In this document: positions 45,063 through 54,440 of the stretch, piece after piece | Layout of the letters: each line of letters begins with the position of its first letter | Numbering within the stretch: the first letter of the stretch is position 1 | Assembly (NCBI RefSeq): GCF_000373905.1 | Contig: NZ_KB892705.1 | Coordinates: 3,143,184-3,207,183 of the forward strand | Length of the DNA stretch: 64,000 nucleotides | Source of the DNA: Mycobacterium sp. 155 | GTDB lineage: Bacteria; Actinomycetota; Actinomycetes; Mycobacteriales; Mycobacteriaceae | Direction of reading: 5' to 3' | Made by a program: the position numbers and the translations under genes | The notes under the pieces: generated by a model | The model's input: the letters and a program-made list of their open reading frames with translations, nothing else | Database searches by the model: none | What the model was told of the DNA's origin: nothing

Positions 45063-47945
45063 ATGCTCACCGTATTGGTCGCTCACGCGGTAGCCACCGC
45101 GCTTGCGCCTCCGCTGGTCGCCAGATGGGGCCGGGCAGCGTTCTATCCGTTGGCGCTGGTGCCACTCGGTTCGCTGGTGTGGGTGGCGTTGAACTGGCCA
45201 AGCCACGACCGGATACCCACCCTGAACATCCCGTGGGTCCCCGAACTGTCGATGGACATCTCGCTGCGCTTCGATTCGCTGGCCGCGATCATGAGCGTGC
45301 TGGTGCTGGCGATAGGTGCGCTCGTCCTTTTCTATTGCGGCGAGTACTTCCACCACCACGACGGGCACAAGGAGAACCGCCTCCCGAGCTTCGCCGCCGA
45401 GCTGGTCGCGTTCTCCGGAGCCATGTTCGGCCTGGTGGTCAGCGACAACATGCTGGTGCTCTACATCTTCTGGGAAACCACAACGGTGCTGTCATTCCTG
45501 CTGGTCGGCCACTACGCCGAGCGTGCGACCAGCCGCCGCGCGGCAACCCAAGCATTACTCGTGACGACATTCGGCGGACTGGCCATGCTGGTCGGCATCG
45601 TGGTGCTCGGCCACCTGGCCGGCACCTATCTGCTGTCGGAGCTGATCGCGTCCCCACCCGGCGGCACGGCAGCCGCGATCGGCGTGGCACTGATCCTCGT
45701 CGGCGCGCTGTCCAAGTCGGCCATCGTCCCGCTGCACTTCTGGCTCCCCGGTGCGATGGCCGCGCCGACACCGGTCAGTGCCTATCTGCATGCCGCGGCG
45801 ATGGTGAAGGCCGGCGTGTACCTCGTAGCGCGGATGACGCCCGGCTTCGCGGACACCACGCTGTGGCGGCCTATGGTGATCGGCCTCGGGCTGCTCACCA
45901 TGCTGTTGGCCGGCTGGCGGGCGGTACGCGAATACGACCTCAAGTTGATCCTGGCCTTCGGCACCGTCAGCCAGCTGGGCCTGATCAGTGTCATGGTCGG
46001 GGCCGGCGGCAGCGACATGATGCTGGCCGGACTCGCCATGCTGTGCGCGCACGCGATGTTCAAGGCGACGCTGTTCATGGTGGTCGGCATCATCGACCAC
46101 GCCACCGGCACCCGGGACATCCGTCGGCTGGCCGGACTGGGACGGCACAGCCGCCCCCTGTTCGTCATCGCCGTCGGCGCGACCGCGAGCATGGCCGCGT
46201 TGCCGCCGTTCTTCGGGTTCGTCGCCAAGGAGGCCGACCTGGAGACCGTGCTGCACAGCCCGACGCTGGGCGCCGCGGCCCCGTGGGTACTCACCGGCAT
46301 CGTGGTCGGCTCGGTGTTCACGACGATCTACAGCCTGAGGTTCCTCTGGGGTGCGTTCGCTGCCAAAGGTCTACCGCAGCCCAGCGCCCGGGTCGCCGAA
46401 ATGCACCGGCCCTCGATCACGTTCCTGGCCGCGCCGGCCATCCTGGCCGCCGCGGGTCTGGCGTTCGGACTATGGCCCGCCGGCCTGGACGCGGTACTCG
46501 ACGACTATGCCAACACCATGCCCGGCGGGTCGGGCTATCACCTGGCGCTGTGGCACGGGCTTGGCCTGCCGCTGCTGCTCTCCGTCATCGTGCTCGCCGT
46601 CGGTACCGCCGCGTTCTTCGTCCGGAACCGCTCGCCGCACACCGGCTCCGGATTCCTTCCGCTGGGCAACGCTGACCGCATGTACGACGCGGCGATCCGC
46701 GGACTCGACATCTTGTCGATCCGGATGACCGCCGCGACACAACGCGGCTCGCTGCCCGCCACCCAGTCGGTGATCCTGTCGACGCTCGTGCTGCTGCCGA
46801 TCGTGATGCTGGCGCTGGGCGCCCGCGACCACCCGAATTTCGCACTGTGGGATTCCCCGCTGCAGGTGGTGATCGGCGTGCTGATGCTGGCCGCCGCGCT
46901 CGGTGCCGTGGTGATGCGCAACCGGCTGGCCGCGGTGCTGCTGATCGGCGTGACCGGCTACGGCTGCGGCGCGATCTTCGCGTTCCACGGAGCACCGGAC
47001 CTGGCACTGACCCAATTCCTGGTCGAGACACTGGTTTTGGTGATCTTCCTGTTGGTGTTGCGCACCTTGCCCGCCGAGGCCGACCACGCCAACATCAAGC
47101 GCCACCGGCTCCCGCGCGCGTTGCTGGCGGTCGCTGTCGGCACCGCGGTGACCATCCTGGCGGTCTACGCGATGGCCGCGCGCACGGGTGTCGGCATCGC
47201 CGAGTTGCTGCCGGACGCGGCCTACTACCGCGGGCACGGGTCCAACACCGTCAACGTGCTGCTGGTCGACATCCGGGCCTGGGACACCATGGGCGAGATC
47301 ATGGTGCTGCTGGTGGCGGCGACGGGCGTGGCGTCCCTGGTGTTCCGGCACCGTAGGTTCGGCGCCGCACCTCGCGTCAGCCAAGCCGTGGGTCAGCCCG
47401 AGATCGGGCCCATCGCCGCGTACAGCCCGGCCGCCGGTGACATCACCTGGCTGCGCGGCAGCGAATTGCGCGATCCCCGGCACCGATCGCTCGTGCTGGA
47501 GGTCGCGACCCGCGTCATCTTCCCGCTCATCATGGTGTTGTCGGCGTACTTCTTCTTCGCCGGGCACAACCACCCGGGCGGTGGTTTCGCCGGTGGGCTG
47601 ACCGCTGGCCTGGCCCTGGTCCTGCGGTATCTGGCCGGCGGCCGCTACGAACTCGGCGAGACACTGCCGCTGGATGCCGGCAAGATCCTGGGCACCGGGC
47701 TGGCCCTGTCCGCGACCACGGCGATCACCTCAGTGGCTTTGGGCGCACCCGCCTTGTCGTCGGCCGTGATTCAGCTCGACCTCCCGGTGTTCGGCCACGT
47801 CAAGCTGGTCACCGCACTGTTCTTCGACCTCGGGGTATATCTCATCGTCGTCGGCCTGGTGCTCGATGTCCTGCGCAGCCTCGGCGCGCGGGTGGACAAC
47901 GAGATGGCAGAGGCGGCTGGGCTGTCCAAGGCGGTGACGCGATGA
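45063..47945 (+). CDS. mrpA: Mrp Na+/H+ antiporter subunit A (fused A-B type)
   Basis: The 960-residue protein is homologous to complex I subunit NuoL/ND5. It has ~20 helices with the proton-channel blocks LVVSDNMLVLYIFWETTTVLSFLLVGHY, LSKSAIVPLHFWLPGAMAAPTPVSAYLHAAAMVKAGVY and FGTVSQLGLISVMVG. The C-terminal third contains MrpA-specific helices (GAPDLALTQFLVETLVL) and an MnhB domain (FFFAGHNHPGGGFAGGLTAGLALVLRYLAGG). Subunit B is therefore fused, as usual in actinobacteria. The complex exports Na+ (or other cations) in exchange for protons. It is the first gene of a six-gene operon. Confidence 0.95.
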   Translation: MLTVLVAHAVATALAPPLVARWGRAAFYPLALVPLGSLVWVALNWPSHDRIPTLNIPWVPELSMDISLRFDSLAAIMSVLVLAIGALVLFYCGEYFHHHDGHKENRLPSFAAELVAFSGAMFGLVVSDNMLVLYIFWETTTVLSFLLVGHYAERATSRRAATQALLVTTFGGLAMLVGIVVLGHLAGTYLLSELIASPPGGTAAAIGVALILVGALSKSAIVPLHFWLPGAMAAPTPVSAYLHAAAMVKAGVYLVARMTPGFADTTLWRPMVIGLGLLTMLLAGWRAVREYDLKLILAFGTVSQLGLISVMVGAGGSDMMLAGLAMLCAHAMFKATLFMVVGIIDHATGTRDIRRLAGLGRHSRPLFVIAVGATASMAALPPFFGFVAKEADLETVLHSPTLGAAAPWVLTGIVVGSVFTTIYSLRFLWGAFAAKGLPQPSARVAEMHRPSITFLAAPAILAAAGLAFGLWPAGLDAVLDDYANTMPGGSGYHLALWHGLGLPLLLSVIVLAVGTAAFFVRNRSPHTGSGFLPLGNADRMYDAAIRGLDILSIRMTAATQRGSLPATQSVILSTLVLLPIVMLALGARDHPNFALWDSPLQVVIGVLMLAAALGAVVMRNRLAAVLLIGVTGYGCGAIFAFHGAPDLALTQFLVETLVLVIFLLVLRTLPAEADHANIKRHRLPRALLAVAVGTAVTILAVYAMAARTGVGIAELLPDAAYYRGHGSNTVNVLLVDIRAWDTMGEIMVLLVAATGVASLVFRHRRFGAAPRVSQAVGQPEIGPIAAYSPAAGDITWLRGSELRDPRHRSLVLEVATRVIFPLIMVLSAYFFFAGHNHPGGGFAGGLTAGLALVLRYLAGGRYELGETLPLDAGKILGTGLALSATTAITSVALGAPALSSAVIQLDLPVFGHVKLVTALFFDLGVYLIVVGLVLDVLRSLGARVDNEMAEAAGLSKAVTR

Positions 47946-48421
47946 CGACGTTCCTGGTTCCTCTGCTGCTCATCGGCGGCCTCACCAGCGCCGGGGTCTA
48001 TCTGCTGCTCGAGCGCAACCTGACCCGGATGCTCTTAGGCCTGTTGCTGATCGGCAACGCCGTCAATCTGCTGATTCTGACCGTCGGTGGGGCGTCGGGA
48101 AATCCGCCGATCCGCGGCAGCACCAGCGCCGGCGCCACCACGACTGCCGACCCGCTCGCGCAGGGCATGATCCTGACCGCCATCGTCATCAGCATGGGCA
48201 TCGCGGCCTTCGTGCTGGCTCTGGCCTACCGGTCCTACCGGCTGACCACTGTCGAAGAGGTCAGCAACGATCCAGAGGACACCCGGGTGTCGCAGCAAGC
48301 AGGCACGGACGGCCGTTCGGAAGAGGAAAGAGCGGAAGACATCCCCCAGCCAACGGCCACCGGCGATACCGATGCTCCCCACGCGCTGGACGCACTGCCC
48401 GGTTTCGAGGGGTCCAAGTGA
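47942..48421 (+). CDS. mrpC: Mrp antiporter subunit C
   Basis: The 159-residue NuoK-like subunit has three helices (GGLTSAGVYLLLERNLTRMLLGLLLIGNAVNLLILTVGG and ILTAIVISMGIAAFVLALAYR), including the glutamate (YLLLER) typical of the family. An acidic cytoplasmic tail of about 60 residues is longer than usual. It overlaps mrpA by four bases. Confidence 0.94.
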   Translation: MTTFLVPLLLIGGLTSAGVYLLLERNLTRMLLGLLLIGNAVNLLILTVGGASGNPPIRGSTSAGATTTADPLAQGMILTAIVISMGIAAFVLALAYRSYRLTTVEEVSNDPEDTRVSQQAGTDGRSEEERAEDIPQPTATGDTDAPHALDALPGFEGSK

Positions 48422-50022
48422 ACGCCCAGGCGTTGATCCCCCTGCCGGTGCTGATCCCGGCTCTCGGTGCGGCCGCCACGCTGGTGGCCGGTCGTCGTCC
48501 GTGGTTGCAGCGGATCATCACCCAGGTGGCGTTGGCGACGGTGGTCGCGGTGTGCGCGGCACTGGTCTACCTTTCCGACCGCGACGGCACACTGGTGCTG
48601 CATGTCGGCGGCTGGGCTCAGAGCGTGCCGGGTATGGGTCCGCTGGGCATCACGCTGGTGGTCGACCGGCTCTCGGCGCTGATGCTGGTGGTGTCGTCGA
48701 TCGTGCTGCTTGCCGTGGTGGTCTACGCCATCGGACAGGGTATTCGCGACGGCGATGAACGCCAGCCGGTCTCGATCTTCATGCCCACTTACCTGGTGCT
48801 GTCGGCCGGGGTGTGCACGGCGTTCCTGGCCGGTGACCTGTTCAACCTGTTCGTGGGGTTCGAGGTCCTGCTGGCTGCGAGCTTCGTGTTGCTGACCATC
48901 GGCGGCAGCCCCGATCGGGTTCGTGCCGGCATCTCGTACGTGATGGTTTCCATGGTGTCGTCGCTGATCTTCCTGATCGGCATCGCGCTGGTCTACGCCG
49001 CCACCGGCACCCTCAACCTGGCCGAGCTGGCGCTGCGCCTCGATGGAATATCGTCGGGCACGCGCGATGCTCTGTTCGCAGTCCTGCTCGTGGCGTTCGG
49101 CATCAAGGCTGCGGTGTTCCCGTTGTCGACATGGCTACCGGACTCCTACCCGACTGCACCCGCGCCCGTCACGGCCGTGTTCGCCGGGTTGCTGACGAAA
49201 GTCGGTGTGTACGCCATCATCCGGGCACACTCGCTGCTCTTCCCCGGTGGCGGACTGGATTCGGTGCTGTTGGTGGCCGGACTGTTGACGATGGTGATCG
49301 GCATTCTCGGCGCCATCGCGCAGAGCGACATCAAGCGGCTCCTGTCCTTCACCCTGGTCAGCCACATCGGCTACATGGTGTTCGGGGTGGCGCTGGGCAA
49401 CGAGTTGGGCATGTCCGGGGCGATCTACTACGTCGCCCACCACATCGTCGTGCAGACAACCTTGTTCCTCGTGGTCGGTCTCATCGAGCGGCAGGCCGGC
49501 GCGTCGACGCTGCAACGGCTGGGTGGTTTGGCCGCGGCCAGCCCAGTGCTGGCCTTCGTATTCGTCGTACCAGCCCTCAATCTCGGTGGCATCCCGCCTT
49601 TCTCGGGCTTCATCGGCAAGGTCGCCCTGTTGGAGGCTGGTGCGCAGAACGGCTCGGCACTGGCCTGGACGCTGGTGGCCGGTGCTGTCATCACGAGCCT
49701 GTTGACGCTGTACGTCGTGGCCCGGGTGTGGACGAAAGCGTTCTGGCGCGCCCGGGCCGATGCGCCCGAGGGGCATCTGGCGGCTGCCGCCCCGGCGGTG
49801 CTGCTCGACGACATCGAGGACATCGAGTTCGCCGAGCGAGACAGTGTGGGGCGCATGCCGATCGGGATGCTGGCACCGACCGGCGCGCTGATCGCCGTGG
49901 GGCTGGTGCTGACGATTGCCGCCGGGCCGATCTTCTCCTACGCCGAGCGGTCGGCCGCCGAGGTGCTCGATCGGGGTCAGTACATCTCGGCGGTGCTGGC
50001 AGGAAGTAGTCGCCACCAATGA
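48418..50022 (+). CDS. mrpD: Mrp antiporter subunit D
   Basis: The 534-residue NuoN/M-like subunit has 14 or so helices, with GDLFNLFVGFEVLLAASFVLLTIGG, KAAVFPLSTWLPDSYPTAPAPVTAVFAGLLTKVGVY and SDIKRLLSFTLVSHIGYMVFG as proton-path segments. It starts at GTG 48418, overlapping mrpC by four bases. Its stop lies inside a copy of the ribosome-site repeat. Confidence 0.95.
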   Translation: MNAQALIPLPVLIPALGAAATLVAGRRPWLQRIITQVALATVVAVCAALVYLSDRDGTLVLHVGGWAQSVPGMGPLGITLVVDRLSALMLVVSSIVLLAVVVYAIGQGIRDGDERQPVSIFMPTYLVLSAGVCTAFLAGDLFNLFVGFEVLLAASFVLLTIGGSPDRVRAGISYVMVSMVSSLIFLIGIALVYAATGTLNLAELALRLDGISSGTRDALFAVLLVAFGIKAAVFPLSTWLPDSYPTAPAPVTAVFAGLLTKVGVYAIIRAHSLLFPGGGLDSVLLVAGLLTMVIGILGAIAQSDIKRLLSFTLVSHIGYMVFGVALGNELGMSGAIYYVAHHIVVQTTLFLVVGLIERQAGASTLQRLGGLAAASPVLAFVFVVPALNLGGIPPFSGFIGKVALLEAGAQNGSALAWTLVAGAVITSLLTLYVVARVWTKAFWRARADAPEGHLAAAAPAVLLDDIEDIEFAERDSVGRMPIGMLAPTGALIAVGLVLTIAAGPIFSYAERSAAEVLDRGQYISAVLAGSSRHQ

Positions 50023-50047
50023 GCGCTTGCGCGAAGAGGAGACGGTG
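50019..50047 (+). repeat. Third copy of the ribosome-site repeat, between mrpD and mrpE
   Basis: It starts ATGAGCGCTTGCGCGAAGAG, overlapping the mrpD TGA (50020-50022), and ends next to the mrpE ATG, for which it provides GAAGAGGAGA as ribosome site. Its first 24 bases equal those of the copy at 10791-10768 on the other strand. Confidence 0.85.
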
Positions 50048-50587
50048 ATGAGACATCCACTGCTGCGGCTCTGGATCCTGTGTTTCCTGATGCTGGTTTG
50101 GTGCCTGTTGTGGGGCCAGTTTTCGATCGCCAACATGGCGAGCGGGCTGGTGGTGGCATTGGTGATCACGCTGTTGCTGCCGCTGCCCGCCGTTCCTGTC
50201 GAGGGTCGACTGCATCCCCTGTCGCTACTGAAACTCAACGTGCTGGTGGGGTACTACTTGGTGCTGTCCTCGGTGCAGGTGGCGTGGCTGGCGATCCGCC
50301 CGGGCCCACCACCGTTGGCCGCCGTGCTTCGCGCGCATCTGACCCTCAAGTCGGATCTGGTCTTGGCGCTGGCCGTCAACATCTTCAACCTCATTCCGGG
50401 GTCGATCGTGCTGGAGATCGACCAGGCCCGCCGGATGCTCTATCTCCACGTCATCGACGTCGGTTCGGAACGGTCGGTGCAACGGTTCTATCGACAGGTC
50501 GACCAAGTCGAGCGCCTGCTGGTGGCAACCTTCGAGCGGGATGAGGATTGGCGGCCGGCGGCGGAGCAGAGGGCGGATCACGCATGA
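50048..50587 (+). CDS. mrpE: Mrp antiporter subunit E
   Basis: The 179-residue protein matches MnhE: two or three N-terminal helices (LWILCFLMLVWCLLWG, GLVVALVITLLLPLP), then LNVLVGYYLVLSSVQVAWLAIRP and a cytoplasmic domain with TLKSDLVLALAVNIFNLIPGSIVLEID. It lies between subunits D and F. Confidence 0.94.
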   Translation: MRHPLLRLWILCFLMLVWCLLWGQFSIANMASGLVVALVITLLLPLPAVPVEGRLHPLSLLKLNVLVGYYLVLSSVQVAWLAIRPGPPPLAAVLRAHLTLKSDLVLALAVNIFNLIPGSIVLEIDQARRMLYLHVIDVGSERSVQRFYRQVDQVERLLVATFERDEDWRPAAEQRADHA

Positions 50588-50871
50588 ACGCCGTCTGGAT
50601 CATTGCTGCGGTGATGCTGTCGGCTGCGGCCGCCACCACCATGTTCCGGTTGTTGGCCGGGCCGAGCACCCTGGACCGCCTGGTGGCGCTCGACACCCTG
50701 GTGGCGGTGACGATGTGCGCGATCGGCACGTGGGCCGCGTTCAGCCTCGACACCACGGTGACCTACAGCCTGACGGCGTTGGCGTTGATCAGCTTTGTCG
50801 GGTCGGTGAGCGTGGCGCGTTTCCGGGTGCCGGACACCGACAAGCCACGCGACCGGCGGGGGGCATCGTGA
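50584..50871 (+). CDS. mrpF: Mrp antiporter subunit F
   Basis: The 95-residue protein has three helices (WIIAAVMLSAAAATTMFRLLAG, DRLVALDTLVAVTMCAIGTWA, YSLTALALISFVGSVSVARF) in the typical MnhF order, with GPSTLDRLVALD as signature. It overlaps mrpE by four bases. Confidence 0.93.
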   Translation: MNAVWIIAAVMLSAAAATTMFRLLAGPSTLDRLVALDTLVAVTMCAIGTWAAFSLDTTVTYSLTALALISFVGSVSVARFRVPDTDKPRDRRGAS

Positions 50872-51203
50872 ACATCTTCGACATCGTCACCGCGGTCCTG
50901 ATCCTGGGCGGCTCGACACTGGCGCTGACCGCCGCGATCGGTGTGACCCGGTTTCCCGACACACTGTCGCGCATGCACGCCGCCAGCAAGCCGCAGGTGC
51001 TGGGACTGCTGTTGGTGCTGGCCGGTGCCGCGGTTCGGCTGCGCGGCCATGCCGACGTCGGCATGCTGATCCTCACCGGCTTGTTCACCTTGATCACGGC
51101 GCCGGTGGTGGCCAATCGGGTCGGCCAACTCGCCTACCGCGAGCAGAACATCCGCGACGACCTGCTGACCCGTGACGAGATGCGCGATTCGGCCGACGAC
51201 TGA
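50868..51203 (+). CDS. mrpG: Mrp antiporter subunit G
   Basis: The 111-residue protein has three helices and the MnhG signature GVTRFPDTLSRMHAASKPQVLGLLLVLAG. It starts at GTG 50868, overlapping mrpF by four bases, and ends the operon. Confidence 0.93.
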   Translation: MNIFDIVTAVLILGGSTLALTAAIGVTRFPDTLSRMHAASKPQVLGLLLVLAGAAVRLRGHADVGMLILTGLFTLITAPVVANRVGQLAYREQNIRDDLLTRDEMRDSADD

Positions 51204-51320
51204 TCCCGCGCAGCGAGCCGGCGTCGACGCGCGGGCCCAACGATTCCGCTGACGGCAGGGCGCCGTCGGCATTCGTCGAAGGCGTCCTGGCGGAGCGTCC
51301 CGAGGGCTGAGCGGCCGGCG

Positions 51321-51557
51321 TTACTTCGGCGAAGCCTTTACCTCCGGGGCTGCGAACGTGGTCTCCGGCGCGGTGGGCGGCGTGGTCATCGTGACGGTGG
51401 CGCCCAACGTCATCGCGACCGGATCGGTGGTTCCTCCCCCCACCGTGGCCGGGCTGCCGTCGATCGCGGTGACCACACCCATGACGGCCATGGCTCCCAA
51501 ACCGGCAACCGCCGCCAACATCTTCCCGCGGTGGCGCGGCTTGTCTGGCTGGTTCAT
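51321..51557 (-). CDS. Small exported or membrane-anchored protein, 78 aa
   Basis: ATG 51557 follows a GAGGAG site. The product has a basic start (NQPDKPRHRGK), one hydrophobic segment (MLAAVAGLGAMAVMGVVTAI) and then a Gly/Thr/Pro/Ala-rich tail without cysteine. It is probably anchored or secreted. It resembles many short mycobacterial exported proteins of unknown role. Confidence 0.65.
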   Translation of the reverse strand: MNQPDKPRHRGKMLAAVAGLGAMAVMGVVTAIDGSPATVGGGTTDPVAMTLGATVTMTTPPTAPETTFAAPEVKASPK

Positions 51558-51699
51558 CGAACTTCTCCTCAGGTGATCTGACTGGCTTCCCGACCGGAGC
51601 CCAAATGTTGGCAGGAGTTCGATGAGAGAACGCTGATAAAAAGTCACGGTGAGCTTCTGCTCTCAGCGTCCTGTCAGGATCGGTGGAGATCGTGGACAT

Positions 51700-52377
51700 G
51701 TGACAGCGACTCATCACTGGGCCCGGCCCTTCAGCGCAGCGATCGTTTTCCTCGCCGGGTTCCTCGGCTTGGCCCTGACGGCCCACTCAGCTCACTCCGG
51801 TACGACACTCGACCATCGGGTTCTCGATTGGTTCGTCGCATACCGGCAGCCATGGTTGACAACCATTGCCATGGTCGTCACCGATGTCGGCAGCCCGGCG
51901 GCCATCGTCGTCTTTGCATTCGTCGCCGCCGCGCTGATCTGGTGGCGCCTGCGCGAGACACTGACCGCAGCCGTAGTGCTCGGCACGGTCGGCCTGGCCT
52001 CCGTGGTGAGCACCGTCACCAAGATCGTGGTCGGATCGGAACGTCCACCTGCCGCCGGCCAGTTGCTCGCCGAGACCGACCACTCGTTTCCCTCAGGGCA
52101 CGTCACCGGCACCGTGGCGCTGCTGGGCATCCTCGCGGTTGTGATCGGACAGCGCCGAGGGCGCACACCGCAGTTGCTGGGCCTGGCGGCCGTGGCCGGA
52201 CTGGTGGTGGCAGCGACCCGGCTCTACCTCGGCGTGCATTGGCTCACCGATGTCGTCGGAGGTGCACTGCTCGGCTCGGCGGCGGTGCTGATCGGCTCGG
52301 CGTTCCTGGTCCGGCGGACATCACCCGCGACCCCGACGCACCCTACGACGGCGAGTGGGCTCAGACTGTCGAGATGA
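51700..52377 (+). CDS. PAP2-family membrane phosphatase
   Basis: The 225-residue protein has six helices and the three PAP2 motifs: KIVVGSERPP, PSGHVTG and RLYLGVHWLTDVVGG, with catalytic His in the last two. It removes phosphate from lipid or isoprenoid diphosphates, facing the cell exterior. The GTG 51700 start gives a normal first helix. It overlaps the following kinase gene by four bases (ATGA), linking lipid-phosphate turnover with that sensor. Confidence 0.9.
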   Translation: MTATHHWARPFSAAIVFLAGFLGLALTAHSAHSGTTLDHRVLDWFVAYRQPWLTTIAMVVTDVGSPAAIVVFAFVAAALIWWRLRETLTAAVVLGTVGLASVVSTVTKIVVGSERPPAAGQLLAETDHSFPSGHVTGTVALLGILAVVIGQRRGRTPQLLGLAAVAGLVVAATRLYLGVHWLTDVVGGALLGSAAVLIGSAFLVRRTSPATPTHPTTASGLRLSR

Positions 52378-53774
52378 CGTCACGCGCTGTTCTGCGCGGT
52401 CAACGGTTCAGGCCCCGCGGCTGGGGCATCGCGACGCGGTCGGCGATCGTCGCGGCCACCGTCGTGCTCGTGGTGCACGTCATTGCCGGAGCGGCGCTGA
52501 TCGCGTTGCTGGGCCACTTTCTGATCTCGGAGATCGACGATGCAGCGACGACCCGCCTGCATGACATCGCGAGTGCGCTGCACTCCGAGCCTCCCAGCGA
52601 ATTCGACAGTGCCCTCTTGGACACCGACCAGCGGGTCGTCGCGGTTCAGGTGGTCTCCGACCACGACACCGTTGTCTACCGTTCGACGGGTACCCCATCC
52701 ACCCCGCTGGTTCCCATCGACGGCATCGGCAAGACCCCGACCCGAATGTCCGACGCGGCCTCCGACAACGACCTGCGCATCGTCGGGAAACGAGTGAACA
52801 CACCCGGCGGTAACTACACGGTGCTGGTCGCCGGCAGCAGCGAGGCCGTCGAGAAAACTGTCCGAACTGTGGCGATATTGCTTTGCAGCGCAGCGCCTTT
52901 GGTGATCGTCGTGGTGGCCGTGGCCACCTACCTGCTGGTACGGCGGTCATTGTGGTCAGTCGACGCGATCCGCTCGCGGGTCGCCGAGATTAGCACGTCG
53001 GATCTGTCTGAGCGGGTTCCGATGCCCGAAAGCCACGACGCGATCGCCGCCCTTGCCGAAACCATGAATGCCATGCTGGCCCGGCTGGAGACGGGCCACA
53101 ACGCGCAACGCCAGTTCGTCGGGGACGCCTCTCATGAGCTGCGAAGCCCGCTCGCCACGATCATCTCGGCGTTGGACGTCGCGCAGTCCCATCCGGAGCT
53201 GCTCGATCAGGACCTCATCGAGTCGACGTTGATTCCCGAAGCGCAACGCATGCAGGTGCTGATCGATGATCTCCTGCTCCTGGCCCGCGCGGACGAGCGG
53301 GGACTGAAGTTGGGCGAAGAGGATGTCGATCTCGAGTCGATCGCCCGAGCCGAGGCCGACCGACTGTGCCGCGAAACGAAGCTCTCGATACACCGCGACA
53401 TCACCGCGGTGCACCTACAGGGTGACTCAAGGGCCCTGCAGCGGTTGTTGCGTAATCTGGCGGACAACGCTGCGCGACATGCCAATTCAAGCATCGACAT
53501 CACCCTGAGCGAACACGACGGCACCGTGCTGCTCACAGTTGCCGACGACGGCCCGGGAATTCCCGCGAAGGACCGACGCCGGGTGTTCGACCGGTTCGTG
53601 CGCCTGGATTCCGACCGAGCCCGCAGCAGCGGCGGAACGGGCCTAGGGCTGTCGATCGTCGCGGAAATCGTTGCGGCACACGATGGCAGCATTGTCGTGG
53701 CCGAACGCCCCGGCGGCGGCACCACTGTCCGTGTTCAGCTGCCGTCCGGGGACTCTCCCGACTCAAGTCGGTAA
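52374..53774 (+). CDS. Sensor histidine kinase with HAMP domain
   Basis: The 466-residue kinase has two membrane helices (~23-50 and 165-189) bordering a ~115-residue external sensor region. A HAMP domain follows, then HisKA with His254 (DASHELRSPL) and a HATPase domain (LADNAARHANSS, DDGPGIP, GGTGLGLSI). It is coupled to the PAP2 gene and converges with an OmpR-type regulator gene, with 40 bases of antisense overlap. The pair very likely forms a system. Confidence 0.93.
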   Translation: MTSRAVLRGQRFRPRGWGIATRSAIVAATVVLVVHVIAGAALIALLGHFLISEIDDAATTRLHDIASALHSEPPSEFDSALLDTDQRVVAVQVVSDHDTVVYRSTGTPSTPLVPIDGIGKTPTRMSDAASDNDLRIVGKRVNTPGGNYTVLVAGSSEAVEKTVRTVAILLCSAAPLVIVVVAVATYLLVRRSLWSVDAIRSRVAEISTSDLSERVPMPESHDAIAALAETMNAMLARLETGHNAQRQFVGDASHELRSPLATIISALDVAQSHPELLDQDLIESTLIPEAQRMQVLIDDLLLLARADERGLKLGEEDVDLESIARAEADRLCRETKLSIHRDITAVHLQGDSRALQRLLRNLADNAARHANSSIDITLSEHDGTVLLTVADDGPGIPAKDRRRVFDRFVRLDSDRARSSGGTGLGLSIVAEIVAAHDGSIVVAERPGGGTTVRVQLPSGDSPDSSR

Positions 53775-54424
53775 CCGACGCCACGGACGGTGCCGATGGT
53801 GTTGGTGCCGAAGGGTGCATCGATCTTCCGGCGGACGTACCGGACGTACACTTCGACGACGTTGTGCGGCCCCGCGTAGTGAGCGTCCCACACGTTGCTC
53901 AGGATCTCCGATTTGGTCACCACGGTGTCCTTGTTGCGCATAAGGTATTCGAGCAAGCCGAATTCCCTGCGTGTCAACTCAATTGGAACGCCATCACGGA
54001 AAACCATTTTCCGGGCCGGGTCAAGCGACAGCGTGCCCGCCGTCATGACGACCGGGCGCTCCGGGGCACACCTGCGCTGCAGGGCCCGCATCCGGGCGGC
54101 GAGCACGTTGAATTTGAACGGTTTGGTCAGATAGTCGTCCGCGCCGAGGTCCAGAGCATCCGTCTCGTCGAATTCACCGTCTTTGGCGGTCAGCATCAAC
54201 ACCGGGGTCCACACCCGTTCGGCCCGAATCCGACGCAACACCTCGTACCCGCTCATCCCGGGCAGCATGATGTCGAGCACGATCACGTCGAAATCGTCTT
54301 CGACCGCGTGATGCACCCCGTCCACACCGTTGTCGGCTGTGACGACTACCCAGCCTTCTGCCCGCAGCCCCAAGCTCAGTGTCTTGGTGAGCCGCGGCTC
54401 GTCGTCGACGATAAGAACCCGCAT
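53735..54424 (-). CDS. OmpR-family response regulator
   Basis: The 229-residue regulator has a receiver domain (Asp51 in VIVLDIMLPGM, Lys in LTKPF) and a winged-helix DNA-binding domain (LTRREFGLLEYLMRNKDTVVTKSEILSNVW, VVEVYVRYVRRKID, TVRGVGYRL). Its 3' end overlaps that of the convergent kinase gene, an uncommon layout for partners. Confidence 0.93.
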   Translation of the reverse strand: MRVLIVDDEPRLTKTLSLGLRAEGWVVVTADNGVDGVHHAVEDDFDVIVLDIMLPGMSGYEVLRRIRAERVWTPVLMLTAKDGEFDETDALDLGADDYLTKPFKFNVLAARMRALQRRCAPERPVVMTAGTLSLDPARKMVFRDGVPIELTRREFGLLEYLMRNKDTVVTKSEILSNVWDAHYAGPHNVVEVYVRYVRRKIDAPFGTNTIGTVRGVGYRLESGESPDGS

Positions 54425-54440
54425 CTCGGCGTCAATCCTG

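Noticed and set aside
44552..46675. Long 707-codon open frame on the plus strand
   Set aside because: It runs in another frame across the end of the DUF559-like gene and the first half of mrpA; composition is Arg/Pro-rich and without domains, a high-GC shadow.
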